Shown in pieces: positions 10,602 through 18,549 of a DNA stretch of 64,000 nucleotides. Source of the DNA: Sinohyriopsis cumingii (Eukaryota > Mollusca > Bivalvia > Unionida > Unionidae); the NCBI GenBank assembly GCA_028554795.2, contig CM068841.1:23431308-23495307 (forward strand), written 5' to 3'. Each line of letters starts with the position of its first letter. Position 1 is the first letter of the stretch. Both the position numbers and the translations under genes were made by a program. The notes beneath the pieces were generated by a model that was given only the letters and a program-made list of their open reading frames with translations, was not told where the DNA came from and did no database searches.

Positions 10602-11516
10602 ATGACATCCCTTCAGTCGCATCTTCCCGTCAAATTGATTCGTGCCTTGTATGGCATCAGTCGAGAAAAAGATCCACAAACACGAGCTCGTGTCTTAGAA
10701 GCTAGTCTCAAAGAAGTCTTACGATGGTTCACGGTGACGGCACGTCAATTACTCCAAGGAATCATTCAGATTCCTCATCAAACCAAACGCTTTTTCGATC
10801 GAAACAAAGTCGCTTTGGTCCAACTGGCCGATCCCTGCATCGACACTCAAGCCAAAATACAAATCATTTTGAAACCTGGAGGGAGCGGTACTCTAGGAGG
10901 GGTCATCATTCGCTCACTCTTAAGATGGGATCCTAATGCCCCCAAAGTTATACCCAAGACAAAATTCCAACGAAGCCCCAAGAAGAAAAAGACCAGGTCC
11001 CCAAGGAGAACTTCTCCAGTGGCAGGACCCTCCTCTGACCAGACACCACCCCGGAAAAAGAAAAGAAGCCCCCAGAAAAAGAAAAGTCCACAGAAAACTA
11101 GTCGCAAGAGAGGCACTTCGGCCAGGACGCAACCTTACACTCGCAAACCACGACCTGTCACAGCGGTGACTGCGTCTCCGTCAGCTTCACATTTGTCCAC
11201 TTCTCCGTTAATGACACCCAGAACTGAAGAGTACTTGGAGACGTTGATCACACCAAGAACTTCTCCGTTGATGACCCCCAAAAGAACTTCCCCAGTGGCA
11301 GGACCTTCCAATTTAGTGGCAGTGGCTGCTGCTCACAAAGTACCTTCTCCCAAAATCAAAGTTCAAGAAAGATCGGGCATGTTACAAAGTTTACTGGATT
11401 TGTCCAAGCAAGAACTGGCTCGATTTAGTCCGTTACGTACCCCTGCACGACGTGTCATGCCTGTCCTCAAACTGATACGACGTAAAGACAATCAGTGGCG
11501 ACGCGTTCCAGTATAA
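10602..11516 (+). CDS. basic Ser/Thr-Pro-rich protein, probable virion core or DNA-associated
   Basis: 304 residues from an ATG with a TATA box 41 bases upstream. Residues 1 to about 110 look folded and end in a Gly-rich hydrophobic block (KPGGSGTLGGVIIRSLL). From about 115 to 270 it is low-complexity, with repeated KKKKTRSPRR-type basic clusters and recurring RTSPVAGPS and SPLMTP motifs. The last 40 residues are again mixed hydrophobic and basic. The charge and the position between the packaging ATPase and the pX-like protein suggest a DNA-condensing virion component, which is inference. The SP/TP sites could be phosphorylated. I know no close relative. The frame is intact. Confidence 0.75.
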   Translation: MTSLQSHLPVKLIRALYGISREKDPQTRARVLEASLKEVLRWFTVTARQLLQGIIQIPHQTKRFFDRNKVALVQLADPCIDTQAKIQIILKPGGSGTLGGVIIRSLLRWDPNAPKVIPKTKFQRSPKKKKTRSPRRTSPVAGPSSDQTPPRKKKRSPQKKKSPQKTSRKRGTSARTQPYTRKPRPVTAVTASPSASHLSTSPLMTPRTEEYLETLITPRTSPLMTPKRTSPVAGPSNLVAVAAAHKVPSPKIKVQERSGMLQSLLDLSKQELARFSPLRTPARRVMPVLKLIRRKDNQWRRVPV

Positions 11517-11522
11517 AAAAGG
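11512..11522 (+). promoter_or_regulatory. TATA box overlapping stop of upstream gene
   Basis: TATAAAAAAGG includes the TAA stop of the 10602-11516 gene and lies 64 bases before the ATG at 11576. Confidence 0.6.
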
Positions 11523-11575
11523 CCTGTGACCAAGTCGGGTATCAGTGTTTTTTTGGTGCTCCTGAAGACTCAAAG

Positions 11576-11962
11576 ATGTCACCCTTCAGAAAACCCCAAG
11601 GAAAGAAAAGGAAAGGACTGCCACCACGTTTAGCCAAACATGGGGACATGTTATCTGTCCTGTCCAAAGCTTCTCCACCCCTACGAAAAAAACTCATTCA
11701 AACAGCCTCCAAAGAGGTCATCGATACCGTGTGCGAATGTTGTTTGAACGTTTTGAAAGGCACGATCCCTTTGTCCAAACACCAGAAACAATGCTTAAGC
11801 AAACATCGTCACGTTCTTCGCCAAATGGTTCAAAAGAAAATTCCCATTCGTCAAAAAAAGAAGATGTTAGTGCAACGTGGAGGTATTTTACCTCTCTTGT
11901 TAGGCCCCATACTGAAAGGAGTCTTGGGAACCATGTTGGGAGGACTGGTGGGAGCAAGATAA
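11576..11962 (+). CDS. adenovirus pX (mu)-like basic core protein
   Basis: 128 residues from the ATG at 11576; an upstream in-frame GTG is ignored because the TATA box lies between. The N-terminal part is Lys/Arg-rich, with a Cys-containing helix in the middle. The C-terminus (101-128) is a hydrophobic Gly-rich tail starting RGGILPLLLGPI, the signature shared by adenovirus pX/mu and its adintovirus homologues. Such proteins condense viral DNA and are normally cleaved by the adenain-type protease. In this copy that protease gene is deleted, so maturation would need another copy. The frame is intact. Confidence 0.8.
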   Translation: MSPFRKPQGKKRKGLPPRLAKHGDMLSVLSKASPPLRKKLIQTASKEVIDTVCECCLNVLKGTIPLSKHQKQCLSKHRHVLRQMVQKKIPIRQKKKMLVQRGGILPLLLGPILKGVLGTMLGGLVGAR

Positions 11963-11967
11963 AAAGG
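11958..11967 (+). promoter_or_regulatory. TATA-like box GATAAAAAGG
   Basis: Overlaps the stop codon of the pX-like gene and lies 44 bases before the ATG at 12011. It is weaker than the other TATA boxes of the element. Confidence 0.45.
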
Positions 11968-12010
11968 CCTCGGAAGGTCCAAGATCTCAGAATCGACCCC
12001 TGACAACCCC

Positions 12011-12655
12011 ATGGAAGGACGAAAACTAGCTTTAGTGCCTTACAAACGATGGATGGAATACCATCGGTGGCAAGAACAACGCACCCCGCATTTACCTCCC
12101 AATCCCCATTTGAGCGAGATGTCCCAGTTACAACACGAATTGCAGTCCTTGATGGATCGCCAAGATTTGTTCGAAACAGAAAAATCGCAAAAGTACGGTC
12201 AACTCTTGCAACGACTGCAACTCTTTCACCAGAAAGCTTTAGACGAAACAGCTCTACCCACTCTGAAAGATTTTAAGAGCTTGATGAAAAGTCCAGCACC
12301 ATCACCAGTACCAGTACCAGTACCAGTACCACCAGTACCAGTGACCAAGACAGAAAAAGGAGAAGAAGAAGAAGGGTTTCAAACTCCACCAGAAAAAGTA
12401 CGCAAGTTAGCAACACCACCTACCTCCAGAATTGGATGGATTAAAAAGATGATGGCCACCCCTTCTTCATCACAAGAGAAAAAGAAAGTGAAGACAGAAG
12501 TGAAGACAGAAGTGAAACAAGAACCGATATCCCCCGCTCAGACATCCTCCTCCTCTTCAACACCTATTGCCGGTCGCACACGCAAAGCACTGCAATCCAA
12601 GAAAGTACCCCAAGAGAAAAAGAGTAACATCCTCCAAGAGTGGGTGTCTTATTAA
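12011..12655 (+). CDS. coiled-coil, Pro-Val-repeat basic protein of Polintons
   Basis: 214 residues. The N-terminus (LALVPYKRWMEY) resembles a widespread Polinton protein that begins with a -LVPY- block. Then come a Gln/Leu-rich coiled coil (about 35-85), a short PVPVPVP repeat (about 97-112, from tandem CCAGTA codons), an acidic patch, and Lys-rich tail repeats (KTEVKTEVKQEP). The order (pX-like, this, integrase) is common in the family as I remember it; function is unknown. The start ATG has a TATA-like box 44 bases upstream. The frame is intact and the stop lies 20 bases before the integrase start. Confidence 0.7.
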   Translation: MEGRKLALVPYKRWMEYHRWQEQRTPHLPPNPHLSEMSQLQHELQSLMDRQDLFETEKSQKYGQLLQRLQLFHQKALDETALPTLKDFKSLMKSPAPSPVPVPVPVPPVPVTKTEKGEEEEGFQTPPEKVRKLATPPTSRIGWIKKMMATPSSSQEKKKVKTEVKTEVKQEPISPAQTSSSSSTPIAGRTRKALQSKKVPQEKKSNILQEWVSY

Positions 12656-12675
12656 CACACCAACCAACACAAAAA

Positions 12676-13785
12676 ATGGAAAAAGTCTTAGCCAGCATTT
12701 ACTACGATCCCTCCCATCCTGCAGGTTACGCAGGAGTTCAAAAATTGTATCGTGCTGCCAAAACGCGACTGAAAAGTCTCCGTTTACCTCAAGTGCAACG
12801 ATGGTTACAAGAACAAGCTACCTACACTTTACACAAACCCATTCGACGCAAGTTTGCCAGAAGTCGCACCCGAGTGGAAGGCATCGATCATCAATGGCAA
12901 GCCGATTTAGCCGATGTCTCTCATTTGGCCAGCTACAATCGTGGCTACAAATATTTGTTTTGTGTCATCGACGTCTTTTCCAAATTTGCCTGGGTCGTGT
13001 CCTTGACTTCCAAATCGAGCAGCGAGTTAGTGTGAGCCCTGCAACGAGTGTTGAAACAAAGCGGTCGTCACCCTCTTCGATGGCAAACGGACAAAGGCAC
13101 CGAATTTCTGAACCAAGCTTTCCAAAAAGAATTAAAGAAACGTGACATTCATTTTTTTACCACCGAGAATCCCGAAACCAAAGCCAGCATCGTAGAACGT
13201 TTTCAACGCACTTTGAAAGAACGCATGTGGAAATATTTTGCGCATCACCACACTCTGAAGTACATCGACATCTTATCGCACCTGGTGCAAGCGTACAACC
13301 AATCTTACCATCGAAGCATCGGACGTGCCCCGCAAGACGTGACTCCCGACAACGAAGTGTTGGTGTTCGAGCACCTGTTTGGTACGTCCCCGACGAGGGC
13401 TGTCCCCAAGAAAAGTGGAGAATTGGCCGTAGGAGATTGGGTGCGCATTGGCAAAACCAAACGCACTTTCGACAAAGGTTACTTACCTAACTGGACGACC
13501 GAATTGTTTCGCGTCACTGGACGAGTGCATGGCCGTCATCCTACCGTCTATAAATTGGAAGACATGAACGGAGAAGTACTCAAAGGAACGTTTTATTTAC
13601 CCGAGTTACAACGTGTCACCAAAAAAGAAGACGACGTGTACGACATCGAAAGCATTCTCGAACGCAGAACCCGTAAAGTGGGCAAACGACGTGTCAAAGA
13701 AGTCAAAGTACGTTGGAAAGGATATCCGCCCAGTTTTGATTCTTGGATCGACGCTTCGCAAGTCATCGACTATAAAAAGAAGTGA
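12676..13785 (+). pseudogene. INT: retroviral-type integrase with chromodomain, interrupted by one in-frame TGA
   Basis: Inserts the element, generating the 6-bp duplication. From the ATG at 12676 the reading frame is continuous to 13785 apart from a single TGA at 13033-13035. The catalytic core shows WQADLADV (first Asp, about 12897), TDKGTEF (second Asp, about 13090) and VERF (Glu, about 13195). The second Asp and the Glu are separated by 34 residues, close to the usual 35. The C-terminus has a chromodomain-like YDIESIL---VKVRWKGYPPSFDSWI block (about 13640-13770), usual for Polinton integrases and thought to guide target choice. The TGA could derive from CGA by C-to-T change at a CpG. With readthrough the protein would be 369 residues, normal length. 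Confidence 0.93.
13771..13778 (+). promoter_or_regulatory. TATA box at the end of the integrase gene
   Basis: CTATAAAAAGAAG in the last integrase codons, about 20 bases before the next ATG. This is close for a TATA-initiated transcript with a 5' leader, so it may be fortuitous coding sequence. Confidence 0.35.
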
Positions 13786-13790
13786 CCATC

Positions 13791-14207
13791 ATGCCTTTTC
13801 ACACAGCAGACGCAGCTACGTCGACCACTCCTCCTTCCCCTAGTTCTTCTGTGCAAGATTTACAAAAACAACCCTTGTGGGTGTGGTGTGGAGAACGTGT
13901 GCCTAAAACGCAAATCGTCTTTTTCTGCCAAATCTTCGTGGTGTATTGTGTCATCGGGGCAGCCATCGCCAATTTGAGTTTGCAACAAGGAGACAAACAA
14001 TTGTGGACCATTTTATTGAGCAGTTGCATCGGTTACCTGCTTCCTAATCCCTCCCTGAAATTCACCTCGAACGGGAACCCCGGGAACCTTGTGTCCAGTG
14101 CCAGTGCCAGTCACCACTTCAATCACAACCAGAACCCCATTTTAGACGGAGGCACGCCTCTGACGTCCAGTAACCCCTCGGACAGCCACAGAACTCTGGA
14201 ATTATGA
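13791..14207 (+). CDS. small two-helix membrane protein conserved in Polintons
   Basis: 138 residues from the ATG at 13791. A Ser/Pro/Thr-rich N-terminus precedes a WVWCGERVPKTQIVFF segment. TM1 is at about 42-62 and TM2 at about 72-86, ending in the motif LLPNPSLKF. A Ser/Asn-rich tail follows. I recall similar short proteins with two hydrophobic helices and an LPNP motif next to the minor capsid gene in many invertebrate Polintons; function is unknown, perhaps a virion or host membrane component. Its stop overlaps the next start (ATGA), implying coupled translation or overlapping transcripts. Confidence 0.7.
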   Translation: MPFHTADAATSTTPPSPSSSVQDLQKQPLWVWCGERVPKTQIVFFCQIFVVYCVIGAAIANLSLQQGDKQLWTILLSSCIGYLLPNPSLKFTSNGNPGNLVSSASASHHFNHNQNPILDGGTPLTSSNPSDSHRTLEL

Positions 14208-15127
14208 GTCACCAAAACCAATTTTACTTAACTTTACCCAGTGACAGTTCCATGGAGGTGTTTCCCAAGAACACGTTGTGCTGTTACACGGCCAAATTAC
14301 CTCAGGCCATCCAGTTAGATCACGAAGCCCATTGGGAAGTGGCTTTAGTAGAAATGATTCACCCGACCCAAGTCCTCAATGTCCTTCCCAATCAAAATAA
14401 ATTTGATGTGGAAGTTCATGACGAGCAAATGCAACAGTGGATGGATAGCAATGTCAAATATGACAAGAAAACCCGTACACAAAAGTACACCACCTATCAC
14501 TTGTTCATTCCCCCAGGCAATTATTTTAGTGGTCAACATTTGGTCAGCACCATAACCTCCAGGTTTAATGTCGTGTTTCTGAAAGCTTTGGAGCATGTCA
14601 ACAAAAATGTCACCATGGAGTACCACAAAGCAGCTCGTCGCTTCTTGATGAAATTTGAACGAAGTAAAATCGTGTCCATTTTATTTTGTCCTGAATTGTT
14701 TGACATGTTGGGCGGAGACATGGACATGAGAAAGGCCATGCTCAAGAAAAACGAATTACCCATCGTTTACGACAACGAGTCTTTTAGCAAGTTATTTCGT
14801 GCCCCGGTAGAACTGAACCAAGGACTGAATTTGATGTTCGTGTATTCCGATGTGGTGGAGTACAACGTGGTGGGACACACCTCCGTACCGTTACTACGTG
14901 TCATTCCTTTCAAAGTAGATTCTGCCACGGACGCTGACGAGGAAGGTGGAAACACTTACCACGTCCACCGCGAATTTGTACATCCTCACTATTTGCCGGT
15001 CAGCAAGTCGTATTTGGACACGGTCAACATTGCTATAAAAGGAGATTTGGGACAAAATATTCCATTCACCAAAGGAAAAGTCACGGTGAAACTCCATTTT
15101 CGAAAACGGTTCTCTCACGACTCTTAA
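14204..15127 (+). CDS. mCP: minor capsid protein (penton-type, single jelly roll)
   Basis: 307 residues from the ATG in the ATGA overlap with the upstream gene. It begins FYLTLPSDSSMEVFPKNT, then WEVALVEMIHPTQVLNV: the family's opening strands. A long polar middle and a C-terminal hydrophobic strand region (VPLLRVIPFKVD; GKVTVKLHFRKRF) match the Polinton minor capsid family, predicted to form the vertex pentons. Intact. Directly followed, 3 bases on, by the pVI-like gene and then the major capsid gene, the canonical virion cassette. A decayed homologue occupies 63745-64000 in the same relative order. Confidence 0.85.
   Translation: MSHQNQFYLTLPSDSSMEVFPKNTLCCYTAKLPQAIQLDHEAHWEVALVEMIHPTQVLNVLPNQNKFDVEVHDEQMQQWMDSNVKYDKKTRTQKYTTYHLFIPPGNYFSGQHLVSTITSRFNVVFLKALEHVNKNVTMEYHKAARRFLMKFERSKIVSILFCPELFDMLGGDMDMRKAMLKKNELPIVYDNESFSKLFRAPVELNQGLNLMFVYSDVVEYNVVGHTSVPLLRVIPFKVDSATDADEEGGNTYHVHREFVHPHYLPVSKSYLDTVNIAIKGDLGQNIPFTKGKVTVKLHFRKRFSHDS
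15034..15040 (+). promoter_or_regulatory. TATAAAA within minor capsid 3' end
   Basis: Possible promoter for the pVI-like gene, whose ATG (15131) is about 95 bases downstream. It is coding sequence, so this is tentative. Confidence 0.35.
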
Positions 15128-15130
15128 GTC

Positions 15131-15547
15131 ATGTATCCAGTGTACCGAGGGGTTGCTCGACAGCGAGGACACGGCTTAGGAGACTTGTTAAAATCGGTCT
15201 TTCGTTCGGTGGCCCCGGTGTTGAAACCGATGGTGACACGCGGATTGCACGCCTTGAAAGATGCGGCACTGACGCAAGGCAAAGAATTTCTCCAAAATGT
15301 CATCATCTACAAACAAAACCCTAAAGAAGCCTTCATGAGGGCAGGCAAAAATGTCTTGCTGCAAACGGGCAAAGACATTTTAGGCCAACGAGAAACACCT
15401 ATAAATGCCCTGCACGCTACCGAGTCAGGCATTCAGCAAGGACAAGGCAGAACGAGACGACGAAGAAAACACCCTTTCACCAGACTTCAAGCGAGAAAGG
15501 CCAAGAAAAGAAGAACCGTTCGAGACTTAGACGTTTTCGATTATTGA
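15131..15547 (+). CDS. pVI-like membrane-active virion protein
   Basis: 138 residues. It opens MYPVYRGVARQRGHGLGDLLKS: a short N-terminus, then a Gly-rich amphipathic helix of the G-G-GLG-L type found in adenovirus pVI and adintovirus equivalents. A helical middle follows, then an Arg/Lys-rich C-terminus ending DLDVFDY. pVI-type proteins line the capsid interior and disrupt endosomal membranes after protease cleavage. The position between minor and major capsid genes supports the call. Intact here; the copy at 63343-63738 is frameshifted but keeps both ends. Confidence 0.75.
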   Translation: MYPVYRGVARQRGHGLGDLLKSVFRSVAPVLKPMVTRGLHALKDAALTQGKEFLQNVIIYKQNPKEAFMRAGKNVLLQTGKDILGQRETPINALHATESGIQQGQGRTRRRRKHPFTRLQARKAKKRRTVRDLDVFDY

Positions 15548-15565
15548 GAAAAGAGACAAAAAAAA

Positions 15566-16879
15566 ATGATGCACCGAGAATCTTGCGCTTGTTCCAAGAC
15601 GGAACTGGATCTGTTTGCCATGCCCCTTACCATGATGACCATGCAAGAATCCCAGTGGGTGGAATTTCACCCCGTCTCCTCACTGACCGATTCCGCTCCC
15701 ATCGAGTTTGAAATCAAAGGACAGCCCGAAGATTACATCGATCTGAATAGCAGTTACTTGTACCTGAAAGTCAAAATTCTAGATAAGACTGGAGGTGCTA
15801 TAGACGATGAAGCAGTAGCTCCCGTCAACAATTTCATGCATTCCTTGTTCAGTGGAGTGGACTTGTACTTGAATAACAAACTGGTCAGTAGCAGCATGGA
15901 TACTTACCCTTATCGTGCCTACCTGGAAAATCTCTTGACGTACGGAATAGATGCCAAGAACACTCATCTCAATGCCTGTGTGGTATGGGAAGCTGACGAA
16001 CCTACCAAGTTTGAAATATTGGAAACTGATGAAAAGAAAGACAACAATGATGGATTTGTAGAACGAAGAAAGAGAATCACGGGAGCAGACACAAGTTTAG
16101 AACTGATGGATCGTTTGCATTTGGACATGTGGTTGCAAGAAAAGTATTTGCTGAACGGGGTGGATGTCCGCCTGAGACTGAATCGTAGCAGTGCCGCTTT
16201 CCATTTGATGGCTGATAGTGACGGTTACAAAACCAAAATCCTAGAAGCCAGACTCTACGTACGCCGTGTGGAAGTGTTACCTAAAGTGGGAAACGACATC
16301 AGTCAGACGTTGAGCAGAACGACCGCCAAGTATCCCATACGACGCGTGGAAGTGAAAACCTTCACCATTCCCAAGGGACAGCGATCCATGATCGAAAATC
16401 ATCTGTTCCAAGGACAGTTACCCAAACGTTTGATCGTTGGTATCGTCGAGAATACAGCCTTCAACGGAGCTGCCGAAAAAAATCCTTTCTACTTTCAACA
16501 CTTTGGCGTGTCCAAAATCGAAGTCAGTCGCGATGGCAAGACCTTGTGTACCCGACCTTTCGAACCTGACTTTACCAAGAAGAATTACTTGAGATCGTAC
16601 TTGTCCCTGTACGAAGCCACCGGACAGTTAGCAACCAATACCAGTCACGGTATTACGTACGAGGATTATGCAGGAGGCTACGCTTTGTGGGCTTTCGATT
16701 TCACTCCAGACCAAGGCAGCGACGAGGGACATTTCCACCCTATAAAATCCGGCCAGATTCGTGTGGAAATTCAGTTTAAAGACCGAGACCCTGATGAAAC
16801 GGTGAACGTCATCCTGTATGCAGAATTCGATAATACCATAGAAATCAACAGTTTGAGAGAAGTCATCCTAGATTACTAG
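15566..16879 (+). CDS. MCP: major capsid protein (double jelly roll)
   Basis: 437 residues from the ATG at 15566 (a second ATG follows at 15569). Diagnostic blocks include PIEFEIKGQPEDYIDLNSSY at about residue 45, VNNFMHSLFSGVDLYLN at about 86, LLNGVDVRLRLNR-S at about 193, and the C-terminal RVEIQFKD---ETVNVILYAEF-NTIEI. These match the hexon-like capsid protein of Polintons and adintoviruses, which trimerises into icosahedral capsids. The frame is fully intact, in contrast to the broken polymerase and integrase. A near-complete but decayed homologue lies at 62106-63309. Confidence 0.93.
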   Translation: MMHRESCACSKTELDLFAMPLTMMTMQESQWVEFHPVSSLTDSAPIEFEIKGQPEDYIDLNSSYLYLKVKILDKTGGAIDDEAVAPVNNFMHSLFSGVDLYLNNKLVSSSMDTYPYRAYLENLLTYGIDAKNTHLNACVVWEADEPTKFEILETDEKKDNNDGFVERRKRITGADTSLELMDRLHLDMWLQEKYLLNGVDVRLRLNRSSAAFHLMADSDGYKTKILEARLYVRRVEVLPKVGNDISQTLSRTTAKYPIRRVEVKTFTIPKGQRSMIENHLFQGQLPKRLIVGIVENTAFNGAAEKNPFYFQHFGVSKIEVSRDGKTLCTRPFEPDFTKKNYLRSYLSLYEATGQLATNTSHGITYEDYAGGYALWAFDFTPDQGSDEGHFHPIKSGQIRVEIQFKDRDPDETVNVILYAEFDNTIEINSLREVILDY

Positions 16880-16884
16880 AAACC

Positions 16885-17010
16885 ATGGAAGACTGTTATC
16901 CCTCTTTACCTAGTGGAGAAACTTTAAAGATGGAATGTGATGAGACTGTGGAAAAAATGTTGTGTTTTGAAAAAAAATTGTTTGATGTTATGATGTTGGA
17001 TTATTGTTAA
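16885..17010 (+). pseudogene. truncated Cys-rich Polinton protein fused to 3'-UTR sequence
   Basis: A 41-codon frame starting MEDCYPSLPSGETLKMECDETVE five bases after the major capsid stop. Its first 23 residues match the start of the 123-codon minus-strand gene at 61729-62100 in the second Polinton. After that the sequence switches to an AAAAAATGTTGTGTTTTG block, which is otherwise the 3' flank of the protease in the second copy and is repeated at 17051-17069. The rest of this gene and the whole protease are therefore missing: an internal deletion of roughly 1 kb relative to the second copy. TATAAAA at 16741-16747 could have been its promoter. Confidence 0.75.
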
Positions 17011-17075
17011 AAATGTTAGAGTTGTTGTTTAGTGTTAAGTGATTTTTGAATAAAAAATGTTGTGTTTTGAAAAAA
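16950..17075 (+). repeat. direct repeat flanking the protease deletion scar
   Basis: An A6-TGTTGTGTTTTG-A7 block (about 25 bp) occurs at about 16956-16979 and again at about 17051-17075. In the second Polinton the equivalent occurs at the AATAAA end of the protease gene (60901-60930, minus). An AATAAA is present at 17050. It probably records the deletion or a template-switch event. Confidence 0.65.
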
Positions 17076-17181
17076 ATGCCTTTGTCTTTTGTTTAGCTAT
17101 AAGAATGTTGGATTGATGCTCTTTCATTTCTTACTATCCCTCTCATGACACTCACTAAACGTTGCGACTCAAAAACCGTGT

Positions 17182-17220
17182 GGGGGATGTTTTCCTTCAC
17201 GTCCGCGCTTTGACTTTAAG
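17182..17220 (+). promoter_or_regulatory. shared upstream box 1 of the right-terminal genes
   Basis: GGGGGATGTTTTCC (17182-17195) continues as TTCACGTCCGCGCTTT (17196-17211), followed by a CTTTAAGAA TATA-like element. The ATG at 17274 is about 63 bases on. The box is repeated nearly exactly at 18038, 19152 and 19223, each before a terminal gene. It contains CACGTC and CGCG, rare in this AT-rich spacer. Confidence 0.75.
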
Positions 17221-17273
17221 AACCGGGTTGTTTCCAGTCTAACCATCCATTGTCGACTCATCCTCCTACGAAG

Positions 17274-17630
17274 ATGTGCTCCAAACTAGCTAAACTCAAC
17301 GAAGCCTACGTGAATTTGCATAGGGTCAGACACAGTCTGATACCGAAGCCAGAAGAAATAGAGAATGTGAGAATGTTAAAAATCACTGAAGACCTGATAG
17401 AAGAGCTCTTCAGAGAAGAAATGAACAGGGAAAAAGAAGAATGGACAGAGAAGTACAGACTTCAGAGACAGCAGCAACAACATCAACAAGAGCAGCAGCA
17501 GCAACCTGAAGCTGACAGAGGCTTTGTCGATTGTCGTATCGACACCAAAGAGTTCTTCTTCTCTTTCCGAAGAAGCAGACCTATCGCCAGAAAGTCTATC
17601 CTCAGAGGACATCGCATTCTTAGAAACTAA
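17274..17630 (+). CDS. right-terminal helical protein 1 (Gln-rich)
   Basis: 118 residues from the ATG at 17274. The N-terminal helix LAKLNEAYVNLHRVRHSL is followed by a second charged helix ending EELFREEMNREKEEW, a poly-Gln/His stretch and a basic Ser/Arg tail. I recognise no known family. The helix pattern (L--L-----L--R--L, then an EE-rich helix) recurs in the genes at 18129 and 19366, and a decayed orthologue lies at about 60560-60715 in the second Polinton. The shared upstream box and a histone-type hairpin 27 bases after the stop mark it as a transcription unit. Confidence 0.65.
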   Translation: MCSKLAKLNEAYVNLHRVRHSLIPKPEEIENVRMLKITEDLIEELFREEMNREKEEWTEKYRLQRQQQQHQQEQQQQPEADRGFVDCRIDTKEFFFSFRRSRPIARKSILRGHRILRN

Positions 17631-17657
17631 AAAGAATGCCATAGCAAACAAAAAAAC

Positions 17658-17673
17658 AGCCCTTTTCAGGGCT
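17658..17673 (+). terminator. histone-type 3' stem-loop with ACCCA flank
   Basis: AGCCCT-TTTC-AGGGCT, perfect 6-bp stem, 27 bases past the stop at 17630. The 5' flank is A-rich, ACCCA follows at 17674-17678, and a purine-rich AGAAAAGAAATAA lies about 9 bases further. Relative to the hairpin at 4346 the terminal base pair has changed from G-C to A-T on both sides, a compensatory change that keeps the stem. Confidence 0.87.
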
Positions 17674-17679
17674 ACCCAA

Positions 17680-18030
17680 ATACTCTAGAAAAGAAATAAC
17701 GATCGATTTGCCAATGTGTGTAGGTAGAGTAGTGTGAAAATAAACACTAACTCTTTTTTAAAAAGATGTGAGGGTATGTGTTTGTGTGTTTGTGTTTGTA
17801 AGTGGTTAAGTAAGTTGGTATGGATAGTAGATTAAAATGATGTCTTTTTTGGTGTTTGAGGTGTATATCTGGGGTTAGATTGGATTGCTTTGCGTATGTG
17901 GATAGTCTATTGAAGTGATTTATAAAAAATTTTAAAATAGTGATGGGTAGCATAAAAAAGTGAGTGAGTGTTTCTTTTAGGTCCGAGTGTTGTTGTTTTT
18001 TGGTCATGATCTAGGTAAGATCAATTTTAT
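17680..18030. other. spacer between terminal genes 1 and 2
   Basis: G/T-rich sequence after the hairpin. The first ~100 bp (to about 17790) are clearly homologous to 18572-18690 after the second hairpin, showing that gene, hairpin and spacer were duplicated as a block. The last ~35 bp (about 17999-18035) are repeated at 19184-19220. No gene seen. Confidence 0.7.
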
Positions 18031-18037
18031 GTTTTTA

Positions 18038-18078
18038 GGGGGATGTTTTCCTTCACGTCCGCGCTTTCACTATAAATT
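18038..18078 (+). promoter_or_regulatory. shared upstream box 2 plus TATA
   Basis: GGGGGATGTTTTCC then TTCACGTCCGCGCTTT, followed by CACTATAAATT (TATA at 18071). The ATG at 18129 is about 55 bases after the TATA. Confidence 0.78.
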
Positions 18079-18128
18079 GAAACTCGTTCGGCAGTCCAAC
18101 TACCCTTGTTGATTGATCAACACCAAAA

Positions 18129-18518
18129 ATGAACACGAGACTGGAGAAACTGTTGGAACTTCATGTGCATCTGGAATATGCCAGGCACATATTAAATGAA
18201 CTGGCCGCGGAAGCCATTGTGGAGGAGGGAAGGATAGGAGAGGAGGAAGAAAGAAGAAACAAAGAAGAGGAGGAGAGAAGATATAAAGAAGAAGAGGAAA
18301 GAAGATACAAAGAGGAGGAGAGAAGATACAAAGAAGAGGAGGAGGAGGAGGAGGAGGAGGAAAAGGAGAGAAGAAGAAGAAATTTCAGAATCCCAGAGAG
18401 CGAAAATTGGGATTCTGAAGCGACATATCCTGCCTCTGCTCTCTCCCCCCAAAAGGTAAAAAGTAACTGGGGGATAAGATGTGTATGCGGCGCCAGGCCT
18501 GGAAGGTACCACCATTAA
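18129..18518 (+). CDS. right-terminal helical protein 2 (Glu/Arg-repeat coiled coil)
   Basis: 129 residues. An N-terminal helix (LEKLLELHVHLEYARHIL) matches that of the neighbouring terminal genes. It is followed by a long EEERRYKEE repeat, probably a single alpha-helix or coiled coil, expanded at the DNA level as GAGGAG/AGAAGA repeats, and a Ser/Pro-containing tail. No known domain. It is flanked by the shared promoter box and, 31 bases after the stop, a histone-type stem-loop. It appears to be a tandem paralogue of the 17274 gene whose second helix has been replaced or expanded by repeats. Confidence 0.62.
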   Translation: MNTRLEKLLELHVHLEYARHILNELAAEAIVEEGRIGEEEERRNKEEEERRYKEEEERRYKEEERRYKEEEEEEEEEEKERRRRNFRIPESENWDSEATYPASALSPQKVKSNWGIRCVCGARPGRYHH

Positions 18519-18549
18519 CCAGGTGTCCATGAAGTTCCAAACAAAAAAC

